Both the position numbers and the translations under genes were made by a program. DNA of 64,000 nt from Wurfbainia villosa (taxonomy: Eukaryota; Streptophyta; Magnoliopsida; Zingiberales; Zingiberaceae): the NCBI GenBank assembly GCA_025175895.1, contig CM045997.1, positions 109,168,479-109,232,478 of the forward strand, written 5' to 3'. The notes under the pieces were generated by a model. It was not told the origin of the DNA and made no database searches. It saw only the letters and a program-made list of their open reading frames with translations. Positions 21,627-34,038 of the stretch are shown here, piece by piece (within the stretch, counting starts at the first letter, position 1; each line of letters starts with the position of its first letter).

Positions 21627-23462
21627 TGTTGGGTTTTTCCGAGCCGCAAAAACCGCTTTTTGCGTTGCGGAAACCTCGGAAGCCCCTGGCCACGGATCCG
21701 TGCGAAGTATAAAAATTATAATTACATGTATGTGCTTACAGAAATCCTAGATCTACCTTAGATCTAAGAGGTTAGAACGTTACCCTCGTAGCGACGCCCT
21801 TCGCTTATCCCGCTCGTCCAAAAGTTCGCCGGAACTCGAGAGTGTCAAGTGCACACTCCTCTATAGTATCCACACAAGCAATAGGTGGAGAGAAATGCCT
21901 TAGAGTGTGCTAGCACTCCCTTAGGAATTTCGGCCAAAGAGAGGGATGGGAGAGGGAGAGCTTGAGAGAAAAGGTTCCAAGGAAGAAGATGAAGTTGGAA
22001 TTAACTCACCCAAATGAATTTCATCTAATGAAACCCCTAAAGTGGCCGGCCACTTCATGGAGGGGGGGTTACATGCATGCATGTAACTCCCATGACCCTT
22101 GGTCTCCCTCATGATGTGACACCAATTGACCAAGTCAATGATGATGTGGAGCACCATCATTGGCCGGCCATGCCTAGTCATTATCATGACATGACATTTG
22201 GTCAAGTCAAACTTGACCTTTCATCTTCCCTCTCAAGTCAAGTCAAACTTGACCTCTAATCTCCCATGGTTGATCAAATCTAACCACTTGACTCAAGTCA
22301 ATTTAATTTAATGAATCTCTATTCATTAATTTAAATTGATTTGATGAATCAAATCTCAATTAGACTCATTCAACACTTGAATCAACTTGAGTCTAACTCA
22401 ATTAGTCTAATTTGGATTACTCTTAATCCAATTTGGTTCATCCCATGAACCTAATCCTCATGGTTCATCATATGAACTTAATCTCCATCTAATTGCTCTT
22501 ATGTGTGTGACCCTATAGGTTCTTGTAACGTTGGCAATGTCCCTTAAACCGATTTAGGAACATAAGCAATGAGCGGTATCTAGCAACACATCATTGCTAC
22601 CCAAGTTACAAGAATGTTGATCTCCAACATCACCTTTGTGACTACTAATTGTGACTCTCACAATATGTGACAATGTCCCTCTATCCTTGACATCTAGATT
22701 GACCAATCGAGGCATAGACCGTGTCATCCTCGGTACAATCTAAATCTTGAACTCAGTAGACTCACTCTAATCAAAATGAGCTCGAATATCTCATATTGAC
22801 TCATTTGGGCATTAACCATACGCCGTGGTCTCACTCTATCAAGAATATCGATGTCACCCCGTCATATAGGAGGATAGATCCCATCTACATCACTCACATC
22901 CCTCCGCATAATTCGTTACATACCCAGTAATCGCCTTTATAGTCCACCCATTTACGGGTGACGTTTGACGAAGCCAAAGTATGCAACTCCTTATGTAGGG
23001 AACCATGGTGACTTCATGTCTAAGGACTAATAGTCATACTAATAGCCACATGAGAAAGTATATGACACTCATATAACGATCCATGATACTTTCTCATGGC
23101 GGGTCATTCAGTATACATTCTCCAATGCATACACATGTGTCAACTTGATATCTCATATCCATGACTTGTGAGATCAAGTCATCTTGTTGACCTACATGCT
23201 AGTCTCTACGCATTAACATTGTCCCTGAATGTTAATACTCGACTAGGAATGATTAAGAGTAGTGTTCTCTATATCATCTCATTATCGATTCAACCAATCG
23301 ATTGATATAGATAAGAACCTACTACTCAATGACATTATTATATTTAGTTATTTGGCACCAATACAAGTAAATATAATAACCATGCCTTTATAAATAGGAA
23401 TATGATACAATAAAGTCCATACAACAATCATCACATGATTGGCTCTAGGGCTTTCACTAACA
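21627..23462 (-). repeat. 3' LTR of the Angela-like element
   Basis: 1836 bp, from tgttggg to cactaaca on the plus strand. It is nearly identical by eye to 28854-30668, with scattered small indels. A 94-residue open frame (21921-22205, minus) recurs in both LTRs and is an LTR by-product. Confidence 0.9.
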
Positions 23463-23475
23463 ATCTCCCACTAGC
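23463..23475 (-). promoter_or_regulatory. Polypurine tract of the Angela-like element
   Basis: The minus strand reads gctagtgggagat directly before the LTR start tgttagtg, where plus-strand DNA priming occurs. Confidence 0.75.
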
Positions 23476-23509
23476 ACTAGTGCCAATCACTGTAGTATCT
23501 AATACCCAA

Positions 23510-24713
23510 TGACCTAGTGTGACCATCATGCTTTTTTCTGTGCCAAAGCCTTGGTCAAGGGATCTGCGATGTTAGCCTCTGTGGGTACTCTGCAAATCTT
23601 CACATCTCCTCGATCGACAATCTCACGAATGAGATGGAAGCACCGATATATTCGGCCTCTGTTGTAGAATCAATAACTGTGTCCTGCTTGGAACTCTTCC
23701 AGCTCACAGTGCTACCTATTCAAGCAAAACACGAACCCTGACTGCGATCTATAATCATCCTGGTCAGTTTGGAAGCTGGCATCGCTGTAACCCTTTACAG
23801 CTAGCTCCTCATCGCCTCCAAATATCAAGAAATATTCTTTAGTCCTTCTCAAGTACTTAAGAATATTCTTGACTGCTATCCTGTGACGCTCACCGGATCA
23901 TTTGGTATCTACTCGTCATGCTCAAAGCATACGAGACATCGGGGACAAAGTACGGCATGGCGTACATGATAGATCCTATAGCGGATCGTAAGGATCTTAT
24001 CCATGCGGTCTCTCTCCTCTAGAAGAGGACTTTGAGTCTTCGAAAGACTCACACCATGTGACATCGTCAGTCCTTTCTTGGAATTCTCGCATGCAAACCA
24101 AGTAATACTGCGTGTCAATGTATGTACTCGACTTAGGCAAGCAATCTCTTAGATCTATCTCTATAGATCTTGATGCCTAGAATACAGTCGCTTCACCTAA
24201 GTCCTTCATCGAGAAGCACGTCCCCCAAGTCTTCAGGTGTGGCGAAGGGATGTCATTCCCAATGAGTAGTATGTCATCCACATACAATACAAGGAACACA
24301 ACTGTGTTCCCATTAACCCTCTTGTAGACCAGGTTCATCTTCATTCTTGATGAAACCAAACTGTTTGATCGCATCATCGAATCGAAGATTCCAGCTCAGA
24401 AGCTTGCTTTAGCCCATAAATGGACCTTTGCGGCTTGCATACCTTCCCGGTATCTTTGTGGATCTACAAAACCCTCGGTTGTGTCATGTACACATCCTCG
24501 AGCAAGTTTCCATTCGAAATGCGGTTTTGACATCCATCTCATATCTCATAATCGTGGTATCTTGCAATAGCAAGCAAAATCGAATGGACTTAAACATCGC
24601 CATCGAGAAAAGGTTTCATCATAGTCAATACCATGAATTTGCTTGAAACCTTTAGCCACCAATCGACCCTTATAGGTATGCAGTCCATCCATGTCTTTCT
24701 CCTAAAGACCCAC
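23510..24713 (-). pseudogene. Copia reverse transcriptase and RNase H (Angela-like), frameshifted
   Basis: Minus strand. The reverse transcriptase block at 24377-24177 contains VFLVLYVDDILLIGND, with the catalytic Tyr-Val-Asp-Asp intact, followed by FSMKDLGEA. RNase H follows in other frames at about 23900-23700 (YLRRTKEYFLIFGG and KGYSDASFQTDQDD). These would copy the element RNA and remove it from the hybrid. Reading is broken by several frame changes. The first is at 24714, where the upstream frame stops just after TLVDPRQTHW. No single protein can be made. Confidence 0.85.
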
Positions 24714-25910
24714 TTACACCCAATGAGTTTGTCGTGGATCAACCAAAGTCCATACTTGGTTGGTGTACATGGATTCCATCTCGGATCTCATGGCCTCTAG
24801 CCATTTCTCAGAATCTGGGCTCATCACAGCTTCCTGATAGGAGGTAGGCTCATTCTCAATGAGCATTACGTCATCATGGTCAGACAAGAGAAATGAATAT
24901 CTCTCAGGCTGACGACGTACCCTATCAGATCTGCGAAGAGGTAGGTCTACATGAACAGGTGGTTGTTCCACAACTCTTTGTGCAACAACCTCATCACCCA
25001 CAACACTTTGTGGTTCCTGTTCAACCTCCATCAAGGCCTCAGTGCTATGGTCCTTATCTTGAATTTCTTCAAGATCGAAGGTACTCCTACTAGTTTTTCT
25101 AGAAACAAAATCCCTTTCTAGAAAAACCCCAGTCTTTGCCACAAACACTTTGTGCTGACTGGGAATGTAGAAGTAATATCCCTTTGTATCCTTGGGATAT
25201 CCAACAAAATAGCACCTATCGGATTTGGGTCCCAGTTTATCTGAGACTTGACGTCGAACGTAAGCCTCACAACCCCAAATCCTCATAAAAGACATCTTGG
25301 GATTTTTCCCTGTCCATATCGTATATGGTGTCTTTACCACAGCCTTGGATGGTACACGGTTAAGGGTAAAGGCTGCTGTGTCCAGAGCATATCCCCAAAA
25401 GGATATAGGAAGATCTGTGTGACTCATCATAGATCGTACCATATCCAATAGGGTACGATTCCTCCTTTCGGATACACCATTCCACTGTGGTGTTCCAGGA
25501 GGAGTGAGTTGGGATAGAATCCCACACTCAGCTAGATAGTCACGAAACTCATGGCTAAGGTATTCACCACCTCGATCTGATCGAAGTATCTTAATACTCT
25601 TGCCAAGCTGGTTTTGTACTTCATTCTTGAATTCTTTGAACTTTTCAAAGGATTCAGATTTATGTGTCATAAGATACACATAACCATATCTACTGAAGTC
25701 ATCAGTAAATGTAATGAAGTACCTGTAACCACCTCTAGCAGCAACATTGAAAGGACCACATACATCACTATGTATAAGTCCTAACAAATCTGTTGCTCTT
25801 TCGCTATGTCCACTAAAGGGAGTCTTGGTCATCTTGCCTAAAAGGCAAGACTCGCATGTCTCATATGATTCAAAATCAAATGAGTCTAGCAGCCCATCCT
25901 TATGGAGCTG
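24714..25910 (-). pseudogene. Copia integrase, mostly open (Angela-like)
   Basis: A long minus-strand open frame. It starts with the second half of the zinc-binding region (CESCLLGKMTKTPFSG at about 25855-25810). The DDE core follows: IHSDVCGPF and ITFTDDFSRYG, then ILRSDRGGEY, then the Glu in TPQWNGVSERRNRTL. It ends with the region that leads into reverse transcriptase (LRRSDRVRRQPERYSFL and SEKWLEAMRSEME). Integrase would join the DNA copy to the host chromosome. The DDE residues are all visible. Upstream it is out of frame with the preceding segment (change near 25905). Confidence 0.9.
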
Positions 25911-26343
25911 AGATAGCGACTCTCATTTATGTGACCTAAGCGACAATGCCAGAGATAGGTTTGGTTCAACTCATTTGACTTGAACCTCTTGGTACTTATG
26001 TTATAGATAGGGCTCTCTAAGTCTAGAAAGTAGAGTCCGTTCATTAGAGGTGCACTACAATAGAACATATCATTTAAATAAACTGAACAACATTTGTTCT
26101 TTATTATAAATGAAAAACCTTTCTTGTCCAAACAAGAAACTGAAATGATGTTCTTAGTTAAGGCAGGCACATAACAACATTCATCTAATTCTAGTACAAG
26201 CCCAGAGGGCAGAGATAGATCATAAGTTCCTACAGCAACAGCAGCAACCCTTGCTCCATTGCCTACTCGTAGGTCCACCTCGCCCTTTGTCAATGCCTGC
26301 TATTTCTCACCCCACATTGGTACAAATGTGAGATGCACATCCG
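25886..26343 (-). pseudogene. Copia protease remainder and GAG-pre-integrase (Angela-like)
   Basis: The open frame 26293-25886 contains GEVDLRVGNGARVAAVAVGT, then CYVPALTKNIISVSCLDKKG, then YLWHCRLGHINESRY, whose two histidines are the first half of the integrase zinc site. It ends at a frame change near 25905. Its protease part is separated from the Asp-Thr active site by a stop (see the gag entry). Confidence 0.85.
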
Positions 26344-27216
26344 TATCTAATACCCATGATGACGAAATAGATAGATTGACTTCTATAACATTTATACCTG
26401 AAGTAGAAGTCTCACTTCTCTTCTTCTTAAGATCTTCCAGGTATGCCTTGCAGTTACGCTTCCAGTGTCCTGCTTCCTTGCAGAAGAAGCAAGCCCCTTC
26501 CTTGGCTATCCCTCCTTTGGGTTTAAGTTCTTTGCCTTTGCCCTTGGCTTGGGACTTTCCCTTACCTTTAGGCTTGCCCTTGCCTTTCTTCTTCTGCACC
26601 ATCAAAATGGTGTCAGATTTACCCTTCTTAAGGTTAAGCTCGATTCTCAACATCGAGCATTTGAGTAATGGCTTATCAATTTCATTCATGTTATAATTCA
26701 TGACAAATTGATTGAAGGCTTGTGGCAAAGATTGTAAGATTAGGTCAGTGGCCAGCTCTTGGCCAAGTGGGAATCCCAGCCTTTGTAGGTTTTCTACGTA
26801 CCCAATCATCTTGAGTACATATGTACCTACGGGAGTCCCTTCTTGCATTTTGGACCCAAATAATGCCTTAGAGACTTCATATCTCTCATGCCTAGCTTGT
26901 CCTTAATATAGTTGACGAAGATGTCCAACCATATCATAAGCATTCATGAACTCGTGTTGCTTCTGAAGCTCAGAGTTCATGGTCGCGAGCATTAGACATG
27001 ACACATCTAATGCATCATCTTGATGCTTCTTGTAAGCATCTTTGTCACTCACGAGGCATTGGCGGGGAGGTGCCTCCGAATGGACTCGGGGCGTACGACT
27101 TCCTTTCTTGGGTGAGAACAATTCTCGAGTTCTGTGCGATCCAGGAAATTTGCTCCATTGAGCTTGTCCTTCTCAAGGACAGATCGCAGAGAGAGAGTGT
27201 TCGTGTTTGTTGACAT
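26300..27216 (-). pseudogene. Copia gag and protease start (Angela-like), frameshifted
   Basis: The minus-strand start ATG is at 27216 (MSTNTNTLSLRSV). The capsid region continues in shifted frames (LDVSCLMLATMNSELQKQHE near 26990-27040). The open frame 26848-26300 follows, with YVLKMIGYVENLQRLGFPLG, the Lys/Gly-rich linker KGKGKPKGKGKSQAKGKG and one zinc knuckle CFFCKEAGHWKRNC. It ends in SSSWVLDT followed by a frame loss exactly at the protease active site, where the expected glycine is replaced and a stop soon follows. No particle-forming polyprotein can be read through. Confidence 0.85.
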
Positions 27217-27254
27217 AGTAATCTACAACATACAATGCAGAGGATTAATATCAT

Positions 27255-28837
27255 ATTCCTTTTATCATTTAATTAGGCCTTTAATCAAATGATGCTCCCA
27301 CTGAATTATAGGAATTTTGTAGAATCGAGTTATGGATGTGGTTAAACCACTTTTACTAGATTCATACAAACTAGCTATAATTCTTGCGGGACAAGATCCA
27401 CATCATACTAAGCCTTGAGTTAGCTTTGGCTAAATCGCCCAAGACTTAGTACGATCGGTGGGTAACACATTACCGATTACATCTCTCTGCAACTCTTGTT
27501 TATAGGATTAAGACCCACATTTACAAAAGACCTTGAGTTAGCTTTGGCTAAATCGCCCAAGATTTAGTGTAAATGCGATCTTAACCTATCTTTCCAACGA
27601 TTGGAATATGCCTATAGTTCTACTTGATCCAATTGAGTTAACTAGTTTTGCTCAATCTAATTGAGCTTACTCTAACCCGAGTCGTGATAGGCGGGACCAA
27701 GATTGTCCCTCCGCACCCTACCAAGATAATATGCGTTGCTCTGCTTTGGCAGATTCAACAACAACAAATGATCGAGGTAGTGATGGGTATCAAGGCTCAG
27801 TAGGCATTTTCGAGTTGATTCGATTATGATCTAATCTAATCGTAATGTGTATCTTATACGCATTTAGGCCTTTATTATCCTATATTAGCATGCATCATAT
27901 ACATACATTAATTATTCTAGCATGCATCATATACATACAAGAAAATTAACCTAGCATGCATCATATACATACAAACATTTTTCTACTAGCATGCATCACA
28001 TACATACAAGCAAAATCAATTAAATATACATATATATATATCAACATATATATATATTATTAAATGTGATATAGTCATGGCCCTACTATGATCTTCTCAA
28101 GCCAATGAGAAGATCGGACGGTCAACCTAAGGCTAGCGGCTTCTCCAAGCGCTTCCTTTGACCGCCATGTGTCGTCGTCACCCTTCTCGTAAGCTCGTCT
28201 TCAAGTGGACTTTCCACCGCTTCATTTTTGTACATTACAAATACGAAACTCGAGTTACATTCGAGTCTAAAACTATTTACAACTAGAATATTAAAAGAAT
28301 AGGTGCGACTCGCAGGTCGCAAACACTTTACACCACGCCTGACCACAAACGCGCACGCAGTGTATTATGAATTACATCACACATAATCCAATCCAATTGG
28401 GTTATTGGGCCATGACAATCACAGAATTATACATAATTCTAAATTATGTATTTTTACAGAAAATTTCTATAATTTTTCCTAATTTATTTTGAATTTATGA
28501 GTCACCTCCAAACGGTCCGCTAAGCGGTTTCCGGGCGATCGCGGGACATGGCCCCTTTCGGATAGGGCAGCGCTACTCGCAAAATAAACTTCGCGAGTGT
28601 CCCTACAATGATCTTACAGTGACTTAAGTCGCTGTCCCAAAACCTAAAGCGAGAACTCACGATTTGGAGAGTTTTCTCGACGGTTGAAGCCTACGAGTGT
28701 CCCAACACTCGTTGCTTAACTACGAGAAAAATACCCAAAAATTCTATAAAATAAGAAAATTTACAGAAACATATAAATCTGTAATTTTTATATCTAATAT
28801 AAAAACTACAAAACGAAACACATACATGCTTAGCCGC
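27255..28837 (-). other. 5' leader of the Angela-like element
   Basis: Untranslated region of 1.6 kb between the primer site and gag. It contains a duplicated block ccttgagttagctttggcta at about 27412 and 27530. It also has four copies of tagcatgcatcatatacata-like units at about 27886, 27918, 27952 and 27987. No open frame here has recognisable content. Confidence 0.75.
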
Positions 28838-28853
28838 GTGGCTCGATACCCTT
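28838..28853 (-). promoter_or_regulatory. Primer binding site of the Angela-like element
   Basis: Directly after the minus-strand LTR end (cccaaca) comes aagggtatcgagcca. This resembles the initiator-tRNA-Met site with a small deletion relative to the tggtatcagag seen in the Gypsy elements here. Confidence 0.65.
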
Positions 28854-30668
28854 TGTTGGGTTTTCGAGCCATGAAACCGCTTTTTGCGTTGCGGAAACCT
28901 CGGAAGCCCCCGGCCACGGATCCGTGCGAAGTATAAAAATTATAATTACATGTATGTGCTTACAGAAATCCTAGATCTACCTTAGATCTAAGAGGTTAGA
29001 ACGTTACCCTCGTAGCGACGCCCTTCGCTTATCCCGCTCGTCCAAAGTTCGAACTCAGAGTGTCAAGTGCACTCCTCTATGGTATCCACACAAGCAATAG
29101 GTGGAGAGAAATGCCTTAGAGTGTGCTAGCACTCCCTTAGGAATTTCGGCCAAAGAGAGGGATGGGAGAGGGAGAGCTTGAGAGAAAAGGTTCCAAGGAA
29201 GAAGATGAAGTTGGAATTAACTCACCCAAATGAATTTCATCTAATGAAACCCCTAAAGTGGCCGGCCACTTCATGGAGGGGGGGTTACATGCATGCATGT
29301 AACTCCCATGGCCCTTGGTCTCCCTCATGATGTGGCACCAATTGACCAAGTTAATGATGATGTGGAGCACCATCATTGGCCGGCCATGCCTAGTCATCAT
29401 CATGACATGGCATTTGGTCAAGTCAAACTTGACCTTTCATCTTCCCTCTCAAGTCAAGTCAAACTTGACCTCTAATCTCCCATGGTTGATCAAATCTAAC
29501 CACTTGACTCAAGTCAATTTAATTTAATGAATCTCTATTCATTAATTTAAATTGATTTGATGAATCAAATCTCAATTAGACTCATTCAACACTTGAATCA
29601 ACTTGAGTCTAACTCAATTAGTCTAATTTGGATTACTCTTAATCCAATTTGGTTCATCCCATGAACCTAATCCTCATGGTTCATCATATGAACCTAATCT
29701 CCATCTAATTGCTCTTATGTGTGTGACCCTATAGGTTCTTGTAACGTTGGCAATGTCCCTTAAACTGATTTAGGAACATAAGCAATGAGCGGTATCTAGC
29801 AACACATCATTGCTACCCAAGTTACAAGAATGTTGAGCTCCAACATCACCTTTGTGACTACTAATTGTGACTCTCACAATATGTGACAATGTCCCTCTAT
29901 CCTTGACATCTAGATTGACCAATCGAGGCATAGACCGTGTCATCCTCAGTACAATCTAAATCTTGAACTCCAAGTAGACTCACTCTAATCAAATGAGCTC
30001 AATATCTCATATTGACTCATTTGGGCATACCATACGCCCGTGGTCTCACTCTATCAAGAATATCGATGTCACCCCGTCATATAGGAGGGATAGATCCCAT
30101 CTACATCACTCACATCCCTCCTCGTAATTGTACATACCCGATGTCGCCTTTATAGTCCACCCATTTACGGGTGACGGCAAGCCAAAGTATGCAACTCCTT
30201 ATGTAGGGAACCATGGTGACTTCAGGTCTAAGGACTAATAGTCATACTAATAGCCACATGAGAAAGTATATGACACTCATATAACGATCCATGATACTTT
30301 CTCATGGCGGGTCATTCGATACATTCTCCAATGCATACCCATGTGTCAACTTGATATCTCATATCCATGACTTGTGAGATCAAGTCATCTTGTTGACCTA
30401 CATGCTAGTCTCTACGCATTAACATTGTCCCTGAATGTTAATACTCGACTAGGAATGATTAAGAGTAGTGTTCTCTATATCATCTCATTATCGATTCAAC
30501 CAATCGATTGATATAGATAAGAACCTACTACTCAAGGACATTATTATATTTAGTTATTTGGCACCAATACAAGTAAATATAATAACCATGCCTTTATAAA
30601 TAAGAATATGATACAATAAAGTCCATACAACAATCATCACATGATTGGCTCTAGGGCTTTCACTAACA
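28854..30668 (-). repeat. 5' LTR of the Angela-like element
   Basis: 1815 bp, pairing with 21627-23462. Differences are mainly short deletions, for example near 29040-29075 and 30000-30180. On the minus strand it starts tgttagtgaaagccc and ends cccaaca. Confidence 0.9.
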
Positions 30669-30673
30669 GTTTG
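30669..30673. repeat. Target-site duplication gtttg, right
   Basis: Matches 21622-21626. Confidence 0.85.
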
Positions 30674-31770
30674 GACTTTATGCTGCCAATATTACACCCT
30701 TGGACTTCCCAATTGCCAAGCATCCATACTTGCACTTTCACTATCAAAGTTCACTTGGACTTTACGCCACCAAGACTACACACTTGGATTTATACTACCA
30801 AGACTATACCTTTAAACTTCCCATGCCAAGTACCCATAACTTGGACTTTACCATTGTCAAGACCATGCTTGGACTTTCTATGCCAAGACCCATGTTTGGA
30901 CTTCTCAATTATCAAGTGCCCATGACTTGGACTTTCCATGATAATCACATTGTCAATCGTTCTGAAAAATATTAAAATAATACTAAGTCCGATCAATCAT
31001 GACCTAGGTTAATTGCACTAATAGTCAATTGGTACAAACAACCAATTGATTGCACGAGCACCGGTCAATTTTCTCAAGTCATAGTTGACCGAACACTAAC
31101 TCGCCTGACTCGACCAGTCGACTGCTCGATTCTTCTGAGCTCTCGAGTGATGAGCACCCAGTCGACTGATCAAGACCACCAGTCGACTGGTACACATCAA
31201 AACTAAGATTTACCACAAGTATGATCCTCTCATACTTACCACTCATCCTTATCTTAGACCTAAACCATTAAGCTACTTCCATTAGACTCACACCCTTAGG
31301 TTGAGTCCACGACTCCTCGCCTTTGTATTAGCCTTCAAGTACTTCCTTCAATCTTGTCATGTTATCGAGTCTACCTTTGCCAAGAGACTACACCTCCGGG
31401 ACCTCCATCTCCAAGTTACACTTGGACTTACACTGCGAAGACTACACACATGAACTTACACGACTAAGACTACACACTTGAACTTTTCTATTATTAAATA
31501 TCCATACTTGGACTTTTGTCGCCAAGACTATACACTTACACGACCAAGACTACACACTTGGACTTTTTCAAGTATCCATACTTTTACTTTCCCTTGTAAA
31601 GTCTCAAAATTTGGACTTCCCTTGCCTCCATATTTGGACTTCCCCTGCCAAGAATCTATTCTTGGATTTCCCTTGCTAAGTCTCCAAACTTGGACTTCAC
31701 TTGCCAAAAATCTATGTTTGGACTTCTCCATTACCAAGTATTCGTACTTAGACTTTCACTCGAGTTTTAT
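30674..31770. repeat. Degenerate cttggactt/ccaagac short-unit array
   Basis: The words cttggactt, gccaagac and tacacact recur every 25-40 bp. The array begins at about 21530, left of the nested Angela-like insertion, and continues here. Translated frames look repetitive for this reason and are not genes. Confidence 0.7.
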
Positions 31771-31812
31771 TCAAGCTTGGTCAACCTTGATCTAAGGTTG
31801 ATTGCTCCAACA
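30674..31812 (-). mobile_element. Copia LTR, right segment (continuation of 20450-21626)
   Basis: It resumes after the Angela-like insertion and ends with ...gctccaaca at 31812, so on the minus strand the LTR starts tgttggagcaatcaacc. Most of it is a degenerate array of cttggactt...ccaagac units. Adjacent 31813-31825 is a polypurine tract on the minus strand (gttaggaggagat), so this was a 3' LTR. No internal coding region survives to its right. Confidence 0.72.
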
Positions 31813-32881
31813 ATCTCCTCCTAACAATCTCTCTCATATGACCTTGGGTATTTCAACCCATCCACTATTCATATTATCATATATATTGGTAAACGTATTG
31901 TCAAATATCAAAATAATACTCGAATTTCACTCAAACTTGGTCAATATTAATCTGAGACTTATTGCACCAATAAGGTATGTCAACTTAGAGTGAAAAGATA
32001 TCTAACCATAGTAGATATTTTAAAGTATTTTCGATGTGCAATGATACTTTGAAAATAAACTTAAAATTTATCTTAAAGGATTTTAGAATATGCAATGGAA
32101 ATAGAAGTTTAAAATTTAATCATGTTTGGCATATTAGGATAGGGTCAAGTTTGAGATTTTGGCACACTCAAGGGAGTTATCCATTCTTATGTCAAATTTA
32201 TTATTTGACATAATTTTAGATAATGATGATTAGATTTAAAATTTAGATATAATTATACCTTATTATCTTACACATTTATTATGTTTTATGTGTCATATGA
32301 TATATCATAATCATTTTCATATATGAAATATAGTTAATGTAGATCGCACCATATACCCAATATTTGACAGATATATAAATGATTTACATGAGCCACATTT
32401 GTCAAATAAAAAAGAAAAATAAGAGGAGGTCAAAAAAAAAAAAAAAAAAAAAACTAGATTCTAGGTGGGCATTAAATCTTAATAAAATCACGTAGACAAT
32501 AAGGCTGTCTTTGGTTTTAACGTTTTCTATTTTCATTTTCAGAGAAATTAAAAAAAGAATGAAAAACATTGTTTAGTTGATTTTTTCTATTTTCGCTTTT
32601 AAAAAGTAAAATTTATATCTGATTTTCTATTTTCTAGAAAAGAAAAAATATAAGGAAAAGAGAAAATAGAGAAGACAAATCAAACATCCCCTAAGTTTCA
32701 ATAAATCCAACCCATTAGATACCAAATAAGTAAGAAGTTCCAGTAAATCAAAAATTGATTGTGTATTAGGAACAAGATAAGAAATTCAAACAAAGTTCCT
32801 GAAGACTAATTATCATAGAGACAATAAATCTCGATAGATCCAACACATTAGATACAAGATAATTAAGAAATCTCAGTAGAT
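31813..32881. other. AT-rich intergenic stretch
   Basis: It opens with the polypurine tract of the Copia LTR (31813-31825). It holds a poly(A) run of about 21 bp near 32430-32452. No gene, tRNA or transposon domain is visible. Confidence 0.6.
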
Positions 32882-33661
32882 CAATTTACCAAACACAGTT
32901 GCTAAAGTTTCGAAATGCCCAAAACGCGTAGCATGGTTTCAGATTTACCAAATCGCGCACCTAATTCCACTTTTACCCCTCCCGTCAAACAGATCTGCAA
33001 TTTAATGATGAGAGAGAGTTTTCATGCATCCGAGCCACTTGAAATTCAAATTTAAACGTTTGATTCAAATTCAAAGACCACCTTTTTTATTTGATTTCTA
33101 ATTTATATCGGTCTGATTTCTGAAATATTACTGTGAAACCCTAATAAAACCTCGAATATCAAAAATTTTGGCCACGGATACACAGAGGGACACTACTCAA
33201 ATTTAATGGACTTTGATTGGATCGAAAAGAAGTGAATAATCATCAATGGGTTTCAGAACCCATGGACTGAGAAGTCCAAATTTCAAAATCTTGACATAGA
33301 TGAAAGATCTTACAACATGAATTTTGATATGTCGAGAAACTTAGTTTTAATCCTCCTATCTCCCAATTTTAACTTGTAAAAAAATGGTCGAAAATTAAGA
33401 ATCGATGGAAGATAGTGATAGTGGTGAAATTGCGATTCCGCTGCGATGTCGAATTGAATTTCCAAAGACCACTACGTGTCTTTGGAATTAAGACCACAAT
33501 GGTGTTGGAATCCTGCAGAACCGGTGGAAATTCCAATTCCAACAAGGGTGCCGAAATTCCAATTCAAGATCACAAAGCCTGAATTTCAATTTCAGACCAC
33601 GATAAAAATCCACCGTACGCGATAGACGAGGTTTACACAACAACAACTACTGGGACGGAAG
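32882..33661 (+). repeat. Long inverted repeat, left arm
   Basis: It pairs with 34039-34866. The outer 158 bp (32882-33039) are identical by eye to the complement of 34709-34866. Another block of about 140 bp (from about 33090) is also essentially identical. The inner part is more diverged but keeps order, including aagaccacaatggtgt and ccacgataaaaatccac-type boxes. It contains no open frame of note. Confidence 0.88.
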
Positions 33662-34038
33662 ATAAAAATTCACTTGATCTTTTACAAGGACAAAAGATTA
33701 AAGCACCATTTCACGCTCGCAAGCAATTTGTTAGTTACCCTATAAATTATCATGATACTTGATTTAAAACTGCAAATAAGAACTGAGTGTATGTTTACAA
33801 GCTTTATTATTTCGGGTAGTAGTAAAATTAGATACAAATTCAGTCTTGATCTTTTACAAGGACAAAGACTTTAGGAATGCGACTAAGATTAAAGCAATCG
33901 AGGAAAGTTGAAGTCTGACAATTAATCATCATTAAAAGTCATCTATTCTCAAATTTAATTACATGGTGGTGAGGCATATAGCAAACTAGGATTATGAAAG
34001 CCAAACTCCAAGCTTTATTAAATGCATTAGCATGAGGT
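33662..34038. other. Spacer of the long inverted repeat
   Basis: 377 bp with a direct repeat of its own: cttgatcttttacaaggaca occurs near 33674 and near 33845. No coding content. Confidence 0.7.

Larger units (their letters stand above)
21627..30668 (-). mobile_element. Angela-like Ty1/Copia retrotransposon, structurally complete
   Basis: A 9.04-kb minus-strand element with LTRs of about 1.8 kb at both ends, a 5-bp target duplication (gtttg), TG...CA termini, a primer binding site and a polypurine tract. Domain order along the minus strand is gag, protease, integrase, reverse transcriptase, RNase H, which defines Ty1/Copia. The long LTRs and the gag/protease style fit the Angela/BARE group; the lineage is from memory. 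The coding part carries several frameshifts and stops, so this copy is unlikely to be autonomous. It sits inside another Copia LTR (20450-31812). Confidence 0.88.

Noticed and set aside
21921..22205. 94-codon minus-strand open frame, also at 29137-29421
   Set aside because: Present only because it lies in the paired LTRs of the Angela-like element; no motif and no start context of note.
30641..31795. Repetitive open frames rich in Leu-Asp-Phe and Thr-Trp-Thr
   Set aside because: They are translations of the cttggactt/ccaagac short-unit array in a Copia LTR, not a repeat protein.
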